From Martelella mediterranea DSM 17316 (GTDB lineage: Bacteria > Pseudomonadota > Alphaproteobacteria > Rhizobiales > Rhizobiaceae), in contig NZ_CP020330.1 in the NCBI RefSeq assembly GCF_002043005.1, forward strand, positions 2,870,001 through 2,934,000: a DNA stretch of 64,000 nucleotides. The letters run 5' to 3'. The notes beneath the pieces were generated by a model. It saw only the letters and a program-made list of their open reading frames with translations. It did not search any database and was not told where the DNA came from. How positions within the stretch are numbered: position 1 is the stretch's first letter; each line of letters opens with the position of its first letter. Position numbers and translations under genes: made by a program. Positions 18,801-26,229 of the stretch are shown here, one piece after another.

Positions 18801-19272
18801 GCGCCTGGCCGGCACTGTGGTGGCCAAGCAGGAGCGCAAGACGCGCACCGGCAACCGTATGGGCATCATCACGCTTTCGGATGCGACCGGCCAGTTCGAG
18901 GCAGTGCTGTTCTCCGAGATGCTTTATCAGTACCGCGACCTCTTGGAACCGGGAACCTCCGTTGTCATCACCGTGGCGGCCGATGTCCGTCCCGAAGGGA
19001 TCGGCATGCGGATACAGACGGTCCAGTCGCTCGAGGAAGAGGCGGTGCGCCAGCAAAGCGCGATGCGCGTCTACCTGCGCGATGATTCGCCATTGGCCTC
19101 GCTGTCCCGGCACCTGAACAGCAGCGGAGACGGGATCGTGTCCTTCGTGGTCATCCAGAACGAGGGGCTGCGCGAAGTGGAGGTCGAGCTTCCGGGTAAA
19201 TACAGGCTCTCCCCGGAAGTGGCGTCAGCCATGCGCGCGGTATCGGGCGTGGTCGACGTCGAACTCGTTTAG
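15805..19272 (+). CDS. dnaE: DNA polymerase III alpha subunit (replicative, DnaE1 type)
   Basis: A 1155-residue C-family polymerase. The N-terminal PHP domain (VHLRVHSAYSLLEGALPLK) is followed by the palm with catalytic Asp420 and Asp422 in PDFDIDF and Asp576 in KFDFLGLKTL, matching the D401/D403/D555 spacing of E. coli. Then come the fingers (GRGSGAGSLVAYAL), the beta-binding region and a C-terminal OB fold (RGRLAGTVVAKQERKT). Length and N-terminus fit the replicative enzyme rather than the shorter SOS paralogue DnaE2/ImuC. GAAGGAG precedes ATG 15805 by ten bases. The gene lies downstream of an SOS peptide gene, so damage-induced read-through is possible. Confidence 0.96.
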   Translation: MQAEGKEQAVRFVHLRVHSAYSLLEGALPLKTVMKLAVADRQPAIAVTDTNNLFCALEFSQKAVGEGLQPIIGCQLSIDMEDGGDGERRSGGHLPPKKSSIVLLAADPTGYANLMHLVSEAYLGGEGHDSIYITKSWLSAHSDGLIALTGGRTGPIDEAVISGFEAKAAERLAFLKSAFGDRLYVEVQRHGNFDVQHERRVIALAYELDLPLVATNEAFFPSRDDFEAHDALMAVAHNAIVSDDRRFRLTPDHYLKSQEEMAALFADLPEAIENTVEIARRCSFVLDTRMPILPRFTGASDDPEEAERAEAAELRRQAREGLEARLAHVGLSPGHTREEYFERLDYELGVIEGMKFPGYFLIVADFIKWSKERDIPVGPGRGSGAGSLVAYALTITDVDPLRFSLLFERFLNPERVSMPDFDIDFCQDRREEVIRYVQEKYGRAQVAQIITFGSLQARAALRDVGRVLEMPYGQVDRISKLVPNNPANPVTLAQAIEDEPKFQEAAEEEPIVGRLLAIAQKIEGLYRHASTHAAGIVIGDRSLSQLVPMYRDPRSDMPVTQFNMKWVEQAGLVKFDFLGLKTLTVLKTAVDFIARKGIVVDLSLVPLDDPESYEMLARGETVGVFQVESAGMRKALIGMRPDRIEDLIALVALYRPGPMENIPVYNARKHNEEEIESIHPLIDPLLAETQGVIIYQEQVMQVAQVLAGYSLGEADLLRRAMGKKIKEQMDKQRVRFVEGAVEKGVKKQRANEIFDLLAKFANYGFNKSHAAAYAIVSYHTAFLKAHYPVEFLAASMTLDMANTEKLNDFRHDAQRLGIEVVAPSVQTSFRHFEPGEGRIFYALAAIKGVGEAAVDHIVAVRGDRAFDSLEDFARRIDPKLVNRRVLESLICAGAFDCFGKDRAALLAGLDRIIGLAQRSQDDKTSGQADIFGSAGDLPQITLPDYTPMPDSERLMREFQMLGFYQTAHPLDAYADILSRMRVQSFADFSLSVKNGSGRGRLAGTVVAKQERKTRTGNRMGIITLSDATGQFEAVLFSEMLYQYRDLLEPGTSVVITVAADVRPEGIGMRIQTVQSLEEEAVRQQSAMRVYLRDDSPLASLSRHLNSSGDGIVSFVVIQNEGLREVEVELPGKYRLSPEVASAMRAVSGVVDVELV

Positions 19273-19696
19273 CCATCGTCGGGAGTAGGGAGGGGGTTCG
19301 ATTCGTTTCTGCAGCGGTCGAGTACCGGAGTCCGCTTCGTTTTTGGCGGCTATTGGGCGCGTTTGCACGTCGAAGTCGCAGAATATGCGGCGTTTTTGTC
19401 GCGTTCTGCTTGCCGTGGCTGGATGGAACCGCTCTGTTGATGCTTGTTTTCTTTACCTTTTGTAAAGGTTTGGGCCTCCCACGACCCCAACTTGTTGCGT
19501 ATCGGCAACAGCAAGCCGGTAAGGAAGCCTCGGCGGCGGCTATGCGGGCGATTGATGATTGCGATCGGGCGGCGGTCTTGTATGTTCATAGTCAGAAGCG
19601 AGGGTCTAGACAGCCCGATCTTCTTGAAACCCGGAATGGGGCAGGGAACGCTCAGGCGATAAACCCATTCCGCTTTAAAACCTTTTGGAGGTCATT
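19273..19696 (+). promoter_or_regulatory. Porin upstream region with a 15-bp palindrome
   Basis: No gene is supported in these 424 bases. ACCTTT-TGT-AAAGGT at 19455-19469 is a perfect inverted repeat that may be an operator or transcript-start hairpin. The region should hold the promoter of the strongly expressed porin. A clean GGAGG lies at 19687-19691, five bases before the porin ATG. Confidence 0.5.
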
Positions 19697-20776
19697 ATGA
19701 ACGTGAAGAGCCTTCTTCTCGGCTCCGCTGCAGCAGTCGCGGCAGCTTCCGGCGCCCAGGCTGCCGACCCGGTTGTGGTCATCGAGCCTGTAGCTGCCAA
19801 CTATGTAGAAATCTGCGACGCCTTTGGTGCCGGCTACTTCTACATCCCGGGTACTGAAACCTGCCTCGATATCGGTGGTTACATCCGTTTCCAGATTGAC
19901 GCTCAGACCGGTGCGAATTCGCCGGATAGCTGGAACGTATGGACTCGCGGCCATATCGACATCTCTTCGAAGACCGAAACCGAACTCGGTGTTCTGACCG
20001 GTTTCATCTCGCTGAACTCCGAATATTATTCGGATGACGCTTCCACCGATACCTACCTCGACGAGACCTACCTCGCTCTTGGCGGGTTTCAGGCTGGTTA
20101 CTTCAACAGCTATTGGGATCAGGGCCTTCTCGGCGAGATCGATGACCTGAACGGCCAGACCAAGTTCAACTCGGTCCGTTACGTTTACACCGGCGACGGT
20201 TTCGTAGGCGGCATCTCGCTCGACGCTCTTACGCCCTCGATGATCGGCCTGATGAATAGCGGCGACAATGTACCGCATCTCGGCGTTTCGGGCCGTATCG
20301 GCTTCCAGGCTGGCGGTGTTGGCGCCAAGCTCGATGTCGGTTACGACACCTACAACGAAGAAGCTGCTTTCCGCGCTATGGCCTCGCTGGCGCTTGGCCC
20401 GGGCGCTCTTGACCTCGGTGCTATCTATGCAACCGGCTGGAACGCTTATGCCGTTACCTACGGCGCCAACGACTTCCAGGATTACTCGCTGGCGACCCCG
20501 ACCGTTATTCCGGGCGTATATGCCGAGTGGGCTCTGGCCGCCGGTTACAAGCTGAACGTAAGCGACAACTTCGCGATGACGCCTGCTGTTCAGTGGACCT
20601 CGGCTAACATTCCGGGTGCCGACAACGAGGACTTCTGGTCCGCTGGCGTACTCTTCGACTACACCATCGTTGAAGGTCTGAGCGCCAAGCTCAACGTTCG
20701 TTACACCGACACGCCTGATCAGTACTATGCTGATGATTACTGGGCTGGTTGGTTCCGTCTGCAGCGCGACTTCTAA
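19697..20776 (+). CDS. Major outer-membrane porin (Omp2/RopA family)
   Basis: A 359-residue general-diffusion porin with a Sec signal peptide (NVKSLLLGSAAAVAAASGAQA, cut before ADPVV). The mature N-terminus has the family signature CDAFGAGYFYIPGTETCLDIGG with two cysteines. The C-terminus ends in Phe (GWFRLQRDF), the signal for BAM-mediated insertion. Codon use favours C- and T-ending codons (GGC/GGT, CTC/CTT) and differs from neighbouring genes, as expected for very high expression. A strong terminator follows. Rhizobiales often carry several paralogues, so no specific symbol is given. Confidence 0.93.
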   Translation: MNVKSLLLGSAAAVAAASGAQAADPVVVIEPVAANYVEICDAFGAGYFYIPGTETCLDIGGYIRFQIDAQTGANSPDSWNVWTRGHIDISSKTETELGVLTGFISLNSEYYSDDASTDTYLDETYLALGGFQAGYFNSYWDQGLLGEIDDLNGQTKFNSVRYVYTGDGFVGGISLDALTPSMIGLMNSGDNVPHLGVSGRIGFQAGGVGAKLDVGYDTYNEEAAFRAMASLALGPGALDLGAIYATGWNAYAVTYGANDFQDYSLATPTVIPGVYAEWALAAGYKLNVSDNFAMTPAVQWTSANIPGADNEDFWSAGVLFDYTIVEGLSAKLNVRYTDTPDQYYADDYWAGWFRLQRDF

Positions 20777-20798
20777 GAAGACGCCTCTAGATATCAGG

Positions 20799-20827
20799 AA
20801 AAGCCCGGCCGTCTGGTCGGGCTTTTT
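20799..20827 (+). terminator. Rho-independent terminator after the porin gene
   Basis: AAAAGCCCG (20799-20807) pairs with CGGGCTTTT (20818-20826), and the right arm ends in a five-T run. It lies 22 bases after the porin stop. Confidence 0.9.
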
Positions 20828-21138
20828 CGTTGTGCAGAAGAGCGGTGACGTTCTCTGTGTTTTGCGGCCGGCGAGCCGGGTCTCCTTGCCGATTGTCCGG
20901 ATGGCCTCGATTGCGGAAGTCGGCACCTGCTTTGTCTGCGGACGTCAATGAGGCGCAATGGCTGACGCGGAGTTCATTCAGCTCTGCAGTATTTCGGCGA
21001 CCAGGCGCTCGTTCTCTGGGATGGGCGGTATTGCTGTAAAACGCCGAGCTGATCTGGATATGATTCGCCGCTTTTTCGGTCCGACTGTGCACCGCTGGAA
21101 GCGTCGACTGAGCGCCTGGTTGCTGTTCTCCGATAGGC
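20828..21138. other. Intergenic region between porin and tRNA-Leu
   Basis: I see no gene, repeat or convincing regulatory element in these 311 bases. Short open frames here lack ribosome binding sites and similarity. Confidence 0.5.
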
Positions 21139-21225
21139 TGGTGCGGACGGCGGGGGTCGAACCCGCATGACCATCCGGTCGAGGGATTTTAAGTCCCTTG
21201 CGTCTACCAGTTTCGCCACGCCCGC
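21139..21225 (-). tRNA. tRNA-Leu (anticodon UAA)
   Basis: Read on the minus strand, the acceptor stem GCGGGCG pairs with CGTCCGC, followed by A and an encoded CCA. The anticodon stem GGGA / TCCC encloses CTTAAAA with anticodon TAA. The GTTCGAC T-loop and a long class II variable arm (CTCGACCGGATGGTCATG region) are present. Total 87 bases including CCA, normal for a leucine tRNA. It reads UUA and UUG codons. Confidence 0.95.
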
Positions 21226-21745
21226 AACAGGTCTTCCCGAACACGGGAATGGCTCGACTTCCGCCTGGTCGCGTCGGAGAAGGGGTATCGACCTTTCCGG
21301 GTGCGTTTTGGCGAAGTTAAGCCGCAACCTGCATCGCTTCCCCGCAATCGGCGAAGCGGTGAGCGATGTGTAGTATGGCGAAGCGACTTCCGCAATAGAG
21401 CAAGGCAATTGGGGCGATGGTTCCACACGGGATCTGGAGGTGAACGGGCAGCGTTTGTCCGAGACCTCGCCTGGAGCGCGGGTCGGTGCGCTTGGCGGGA
21501 GAGCCGAGGCCTTCCCGCATCATCGGCATGTTAACGCTTTCCAATGAATCCGATGACTGTGGCTCTTCTGTCACAGCAATTGTTTCAGTTCTCTCGTACA
21601 AACGATCTCGGCGTTAGCGTCTATTTCCCGCCACAAACACGGGGCATGTGAAAGGGGACAGAGCGCGCAGCAGTCCGCCGGACGTGCGATCGCGGTTTTA
21701 TCCGACAAGATCTTTGCGCCCTCGACAACGTGGTGAAATCGTTTG
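21226..21745. other. Intergenic region upstream of exoR and of tRNA-Leu
   Basis: These 520 bases hold no supported gene. They should contain the tRNA-Leu promoter (minus strand, near 21230-21290) and the exoR promoter (plus strand). A short inverted CTGTGGC...TGTCACAG stretch near 21556-21577 is the only structure I notice. Confidence 0.4.
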
Positions 21746-22540
21746 ATGATGAAGGCAATTCTGAGACAGACAGGCGTGTATGTGGTGGCGGCGGGCTTGT
21801 TCGTCATGGCCAGCGCGCCGGTATCGGCCTTTGATATCTCCAATGACATACCCAAGGATTCCGGGCGTTTCGATCTCTTCCGCTTCGGCTTCAAGGCCTA
21901 CAAGAACGGCGACAAGCAAAAGGCGGTCGAAGCCTATCGCTATGCGGCCGAGAAGGGCCATACCGGCTCGCGCTGGGCACTCGCGAATATGTATGCGTTC
22001 GGTGATGGCGTGCCGGAAAACGACTATGAGGCCTTCAAGGCCTATGCGGAGATCGTCAACCACGATGTCGAACCCGGCTCGCCCGATACCGGATTTTATG
22101 TCAATGCGCTTCTCGCGCTTGCCGGCTACTACAAGGCCGGCATTCCGGATACGCCGGTGGAGAAGGACCTGGCGCAGGCCCGTCAACTTTACTTTCAGGC
22201 CGCTTCCGTCTTCGGCAATCCCGAGGCGCAGTTTCAACTCGCCCAGATGATCCTGAATGGCGAGGGCGGCGCGAAGAATGTGCGCCTCGCCAAGAAATGG
22301 CTGAACCTCGCCAGAAAGAACGGCAATATCAGTGCGATGGCCGTTTTCGGCGACCTGATCTTCAACGAAGGCCAGCCGGTGCTCGGTCTTGCATATCTCA
22401 CCATGGCGGCCGATCGTTGCCAGATCGGCGATTGCAGCTGGATTCGTGATCTGCAGGAAAAGTGCTTTTCCGTGGTGGACGAGAATGACCGCCGCGGCGC
22501 GATAGCGCTCGCGCATAATATGAGCACCGGTTCTCCCTGA
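21746..22540 (+). CDS. exoR: ExoR, periplasmic repressor of the ExoS-ChvI system (Sel1 repeats)
   Basis: A 264-residue periplasmic protein with a Sec signal peptide cut after about Ala28 (SAPVSA). The mature part begins FDISNDIPKDSGRFDLFRFGFKAYKNG and is built from Sel1-like helical repeats (AVEAYRYAAEKGHTGSRWAL, ARQLYFQAASVFGNPEAQFQL). In Sinorhizobium and Agrobacterium, ExoR binds the sensor ExoS and restrains the ChvI regulon (exopolysaccharide, motility, acid response). Residue pattern, size and repeats match. Start at ATG 21746; TTG 21743 is less likely. xthA converges from the other side. Confidence 0.93.
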   Translation: MMKAILRQTGVYVVAAGLFVMASAPVSAFDISNDIPKDSGRFDLFRFGFKAYKNGDKQKAVEAYRYAAEKGHTGSRWALANMYAFGDGVPENDYEAFKAYAEIVNHDVEPGSPDTGFYVNALLALAGYYKAGIPDTPVEKDLAQARQLYFQAASVFGNPEAQFQLAQMILNGEGGAKNVRLAKKWLNLARKNGNISAMAVFGDLIFNEGQPVLGLAYLTMAADRCQIGDCSWIRDLQEKCFSVVDENDRRGAIALAHNMSTGSP

Positions 22541-22541
22541 G

Positions 22542-22567
22542 GCGCCACACATCCGAATGTGTGGCGC
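22542..22567. terminator. Long hairpin between convergent exoR and xthA
   Basis: GCGCCACACAT (22542-22552) and ATGTGTGGCGC (22557-22567) form a perfect 11-bp stem with loop CCGA. No T tract follows on either strand, so it is probably a bidirectional 3'-end stabiliser or a rho-dependent stop rather than a classical terminator. Confidence 0.65.
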
Positions 22568-22592
22568 AGCCGGCATCCAAACCTCAAAGTTT

Positions 22593-23384
22593 CTAGGCCC
22601 AGGCGCAATCAAACTGGCAGATCACCGGCACATGGTCGGATGGCTTTTCCCAGCTTCGTACACTCTTGTCTATCGAGGTGGCCGCCAGCCTGTCGGCGGC
22701 TTCGGCCGATAGCAGCATATGATCGATGCGGATGCCGTTGTTCTTCTGCCAGGCTCCGGCCTGATAATCCCAGAATGTGTACTGACCTCCGGCCTCGTCG
22801 GCGCCGGCGACGGCATCGTAGAGCCCCAGCCCGAGCAATTCTGAAAAGGCCTCTCTGGTCTGCGGCAGGAACAGCGCGTCGCCCGCCCAGACGGCGGGAT
22901 CGTGGCAGTCACAGGGGCGCGGAATGACATTGTAGTCGCCCGCCAGCACCAGCGGTTCCTCAAGGCTGAGCCGCTCTTTGGCCAGAGCTTTCAAACGCTC
23001 CATCCAGGCAAGCTTGTAGGGATATTTCGGCGTGTCAACGGGATTGCCGTTCGGCAGATAGATGGAGGCGACGCGGATCACACCGTCCTTCACGCTGAAG
23101 ACACCTTCGATATAGCGCGACTGATCATCATCATGGCCATCTGAAAAGCCGCGCTGGACGTCTTCCGGCGCTTTCTTCGACAGAAGTGCTACGCCGTTGA
23201 AGCCTTTCTGGCCGTGCGTCTCCACGTGGTAGCCGAGGTCCTGAAAGGGGGTCGCCGGGAAATTCTCATCGACGGACTTGATCTCCTGCAGGCAGACAAT
23301 GTCGGGCGATGCCATTTCCAGCCACCGGACCAGGTTTTCCTGCCGCGCCTTGATGCCGTTGATGTTCCAGGTGGCTATCTTCAT
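22593..23384 (-). CDS. xthA: Exodeoxyribonuclease III family AP endonuclease
   Basis: A 263-residue enzyme of the ExoIII/APE1 fold, acting in base-excision repair. Conserved motifs are present: MKIATWNINGIKARQ, CLQEIKS (metal-binding Glu), YLPNGNPVDTPKYPYKLAW, AGDYNVIPRP (Asp/Asn), FWDYQAGAWQKNNGIRIDHML and the terminal SDHVPV (catalytic Asp-His). Full length. It converges with exoR across a strong hairpin; several xth paralogues are usual in Rhizobiales. Confidence 0.94.
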   Translation of the reverse strand: MKIATWNINGIKARQENLVRWLEMASPDIVCLQEIKSVDENFPATPFQDLGYHVETHGQKGFNGVALLSKKAPEDVQRGFSDGHDDDQSRYIEGVFSVKDGVIRVASIYLPNGNPVDTPKYPYKLAWMERLKALAKERLSLEEPLVLAGDYNVIPRPCDCHDPAVWAGDALFLPQTREAFSELLGLGLYDAVAGADEAGGQYTFWDYQAGAWQKNNGIRIDHMLLSAEAADRLAATSIDKSVRSWEKPSDHVPVICQFDCAWA

Positions 23385-23870
23385 GTCAAAATCCGTGTCC
23401 GCGACCGCATTGGGGAAACCGTTTCGCCCGTGCCAGGCGTTTCAGAGAAGCCATCCTTCACGACGCTTGCGTCGCGGCAACCGGGTCGCGCGATCATGCC
23501 GGATCAGGGGCGGGCAAGGAAGCCCCCGGCCGGCGTTAATCAACATGTCTTTGGCACGGCCGATAGCCAGACGGGCAAACGGCAGGTCGGCAGGGCGCGG
23601 TTTCGTCGGCTGCGCTTCCCTTGTGATTTGCCACAGAAATGAGCAGTTCGCGTTCTCGTTGCATGAATTCGTGCCTCAGGCGCGAGGCGCAAGCCATGCC
23701 GCTTCAGGCTGCCTCGGACAGTCGCCGGGATGCGAAACGTGTAATGGGCATAATTTTCGCTTCTTGCGCGCATGAAACATTATGTGACACATTTGTGGCA
23801 CGGATGTTGCTTGGGACATTCGTGTAAGTGCGAGCGATAACAAGCGGCCAGGGCCGCGGGGGATGAACTA
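23385..23870. other. Intergenic region between xthA and the purine permease gene
   Basis: No supported gene in these 486 bases. The two divergent flanking genes must have their promoters here. Near 23770-23820 there is a TGTGACACATTTGTGGCAC stretch and a TTGCTTGGGACATT stretch that could be promoter or operator parts, not firmly assigned. Confidence 0.4.
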
Positions 23871-25220
23871 ATGTCCGATCAACATCATATCATATACAAA
23901 CTCAACGACGTGCCTTCGCCGGGCGCCTCGTTTCTGGCTGCCATACAGCACATTCTGGCCAGCATCATCGGCATCGTCACGCCGACGCTCATCATCGGCG
24001 GCGCTCTGGGGCTTGGCGTTCACATGCCGTATCTTCTGGCCATGTCGATGTTCGTCTCGGGCGTCGCGACCTTCATTCAGTGCCGGCGCATGGGGCCGGT
24101 TGGCTCCGGCCTTCTCAGCGTTCAGGGCACCAGCTTCGCCTTTCTCGGCGTCATTCTGGCGGCGGGTTTCGCGGTCAAGGGCAGGGGGGGCACGCCGGAG
24201 GACATTCTGGCGATGATTTTCGGGCTCTGCCTCGTCGGTTGCGTGGTCGAGATCGTGCTCAGCCAGTTCATCACCCGGATGGGCCGCATTGTCACGCCGA
24301 CGGTGACCGGCATCGTCATCACCGTGATCGGCCTCAGCCTGGTGAAATCGGGCTTCACGGATTTTGCCGGCGGCGCCGGCGCCGGAGAAGCGCTTGGCGC
24401 GCCGGTCAATATCTTCCTCGGCCTGCTCGTTGTTGCGGTGATCATCTTCTTCTCGTTCTCGAAACAGCCCATGGTCAGGATCGCGGCGATCATGCTCGGC
24501 CTTCTGGTTGGCTTCATCGTTTCAATCTTCTTCGGCATGGTGAATTTTTCGCAACTCGGCACACAGCCCCTGTTTGCCGTTCCCGTGCCGCTGAAGTTCG
24601 GCCTGGATTTCGATCTCGGCCTGTTCATCCCGATCGCTTTCGTCTACCTGATCACCGCGATCGAGACGACCGGGGACCTGACGGCAAACTCGGTTATTTC
24701 GGGCGAGCCGGTTCAGGGCGATGTCTATCTGGACCGCATCAAGGGCGGCGTGCTCGCCGACGGCATAAATTCGGGGATTGCGGCGTTGTTCTGCACCTTC
24801 CCGAACACGACCTTCAGCCAGAACAACGGCGTTATCCAGATGACGGGCGTCGCCAGCCGCCATGTCGGGTTCTATATCGCGGGTATCCTCGTGGTGCTCG
24901 GCTTCTTCCCGATCATCGGCGGGGCGTTCCTGCTGGTGCCGAAGCCCGTGCTCGGCGGGGCAACCGTGGTGCTGTTCGGATCGATCGCTGTCGCGGGGAT
25001 CAGGATTATTGCCTCCGAGCCGATCGACCATCGCAAGGTCTATATCATGGCGGTTTCGTTCGGCCTCGGGCTTGGCGTCACCCTGGTGCCCCAGTCGATG
25101 CAGCAGATGCCGGATATCATCCAGAAGGTGTTCGCGACGCCGATCACCCTGTCGGGCATTTCGGCCATCCTGCTTTCGCTCCTCATTCCGGAGCGGGCGG
25201 GCAAGACGATCGATGCCTGA
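23871..25220 (+). CDS. NCS2-family nucleobase permease (xanthine/urate or uracil)
   Basis: A 449-residue inner-membrane transporter with about 14 segments. NCS2 signatures are present: AAIQHILASIIGIVTP near the N-terminus, GSGLLSVQGTSFAF, the substrate-binding Glu region (YLITAIETTGDLTANS) and TFSQNNGVIQMTGVASR. It imports a purine or pyrimidine base by proton symport. The sequence leans toward the xanthine/uric acid branch (UacT/XanQ-like), but the base is not certain. It is a single-gene unit with a GGGGGATG leader and a terminator downstream. Confidence 0.9.
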   Translation: MSDQHHIIYKLNDVPSPGASFLAAIQHILASIIGIVTPTLIIGGALGLGVHMPYLLAMSMFVSGVATFIQCRRMGPVGSGLLSVQGTSFAFLGVILAAGFAVKGRGGTPEDILAMIFGLCLVGCVVEIVLSQFITRMGRIVTPTVTGIVITVIGLSLVKSGFTDFAGGAGAGEALGAPVNIFLGLLVVAVIIFFSFSKQPMVRIAAIMLGLLVGFIVSIFFGMVNFSQLGTQPLFAVPVPLKFGLDFDLGLFIPIAFVYLITAIETTGDLTANSVISGEPVQGDVYLDRIKGGVLADGINSGIAALFCTFPNTTFSQNNGVIQMTGVASRHVGFYIAGILVVLGFFPIIGGAFLLVPKPVLGGATVVLFGSIAVAGIRIIASEPIDHRKVYIMAVSFGLGLGVTLVPQSMQQMPDIIQKVFATPITLSGISAILLSLLIPERAGKTIDA

Positions 25221-25260
25221 AGCCGAGCGGGGGCTGCCTTGGGGGCCCCGGCTTTTGCAG

Positions 25261-25294
25261 CGTCCCGGACACCGCGTCCGGGGCGTTTTGTTTT
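25261..25294 (+). terminator. Terminator after the nucleobase permease gene
   Basis: CGTCCCGGA (25261-25269) pairs with TCCGGGGCG (25277-25285), including one G-U pair, and TTTTGTTTT follows. It ends the permease transcript 40 bases after the stop. Confidence 0.8.
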
Positions 25295-25374
25295 GCTGGT
25301 GTGTCGGGAACGGAGCTGTTCTGCTGGTTGTCCAGGCGTTGCTCGCGATGGCGCGATCATATGACGGGCCTGAA

Positions 25375-25415
25375 TAAAAAAGAACACCCCGGCGCAGGGA
25401 TATGCCGGGGTGTTC
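25375..25415 (-). terminator. Strong Rho-independent terminator of the candidate sRNA
   Basis: GAACACCCCGGC and GCCGGGGTGTTC (25382-25393, 25404-25415) make a perfect 12-bp stem with a ten-base loop. On the minus strand it is followed by TTTTTTATT. No annotated coding gene needs it, because erpA already ends at its own terminator. Confidence 0.88.
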
Positions 25416-25515
25416 CTGGAGGTCATCGCGAACGCGGCTGCCTGAAAGGCCAAGGTCGGTAGACGGCCGACTTAACCAACCCACGATGAATTTGGTCATA
25501 ACGCCAAGCGCTATA
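25376..25515 (-). ncRNA. Candidate trans-acting small RNA (about 140 nt)
   Basis: An isolated minus-strand transcription unit without a coding frame. A promoter-like TTGACT (plus coordinates 25544-25549) is spaced 16 bases from TTACGT (25522-25527), predicting a start near 25515. The RNA would contain one internal hairpin (AAGTCGG / CCGACCTT, one bulge), an unpaired stretch with GACCTCC that resembles an anti-Shine-Dalgarno seed, and a 12-bp terminator. It is separated from erpA by another terminator. The layout matches the alpha-r families of rhizobial sRNAs, but I cannot assign a family. Confidence 0.62.
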
Positions 25516-25560
25516 AATTGAACGTAATCACTTGTCGTTCTTTAGTCAATCAGATGATTA

Positions 25561-25584
25561 AAAAATAAATCGCCGTGCGGCGAA
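25561..25584 (-). terminator. Terminator after erpA
   Basis: On the minus strand, TCGCC and GGCGA (25571-25584 region) form a five-to-six-bp stem with a GCAC loop and are followed by TTTATTTTTT. It lies about 130 bases after the erpA stop. Confidence 0.7.
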
Positions 25585-25716
25585 AGGGGCATTGATGCCA
25601 GAAGCCTCAAAATGAAGGCTGCCGCAGACGCCCCTTGGCCCGGCCTTCGAACGTCGTTCGGAGAAGGTGCCGAGCGCCCACGAGTGGCAGCCAGCGCAGC
25701 GCTTTTGCAAGAACAA

Positions 25717-26049
25717 TCAGATCGAGAAACTGGTGCCGCAGCCGCAGCTTGCGACCGCGTTCGGGTTCTGGATCTGGAAGGACTGGCCGAGCAGGTTGTC
25801 GACGAAGTCGATTTCCGATCCGGCCATGTAGACCAGTGAAATCTCGTCGATCAGCACTTTTGCGTCGCCGCGGGTAATCACGACGTCATCGGCTTCGGGG
25901 TCTTCGGCGAGATCGAACTTGTAGGAGAAGCCGGAGCAGCCGCCGCCTTCCACGGCAACGCGCAAGGCCTTCTTGCCGTCTTCGGCTGCGATGATTGCGG
26001 CGATCCTCTTGGCCGCCGCCTCTGAAAGCGTGACAGTCTTGGTGTCCAT
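25717..26049 (-). CDS. erpA: Iron-sulfur cluster insertion protein, A-type (ErpA/IscA family)
   Basis: A 110-residue A-type carrier that delivers [Fe-S] clusters to apoproteins in the cytoplasm. The three cluster ligands are Cys38 in GGGCSGF and Cys102 and Cys104 in CGCG. The start is ATG 26049 ([13 protein letters not shown]); an extended upstream frame is not needed. It is transcribed divergently from dgt, a pairing common in alphaproteobacteria. ErpA versus IscA cannot be settled from one window. Confidence 0.92.
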   Translation of the reverse strand: MDTKTVTLSEAAAKRIAAIIAAEDGKKALRVAVEGGGCSGFSYKFDLAEDPEADDVVITRGDAKVLIDEISLVYMAGSEIDFVDNLLGQSFQIQNPNAVASCGCGTSFSI

Positions 26050-26229
26050 TGTCAGTCTCCTGAGCCCGGCAGGCGGGCTGAAATCGGTGTTTTGGCGCAC
26101 GGAATGATCCACGCCTTCCAATGGCCTTTGATCTTAGTTAAGAACGGCGATGACAGCCGTCAACGGTCTATCTGCAACCGGGTGGCCGGCAGGACGCAAG
26201 CAGGAACGCTTCCCGCGACAGGAATAAGC

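Noticed and set aside
15805..19272. Reading dnaE as the SOS polymerase DnaE2/ImuC because of the LexA box upstream
   Set aside because: The length (1155 residues), N-terminus and lack of imuA/imuB favour the replicative DnaE. The box is more simply assigned to the 28-residue peptide gene.
25561..25716. A small protein gene downstream of erpA
   Set aside because: No frame with a ribosome binding site; the stretch is better explained as the erpA 3' untranslated region ending at the TCGCC/GGCGA terminator.
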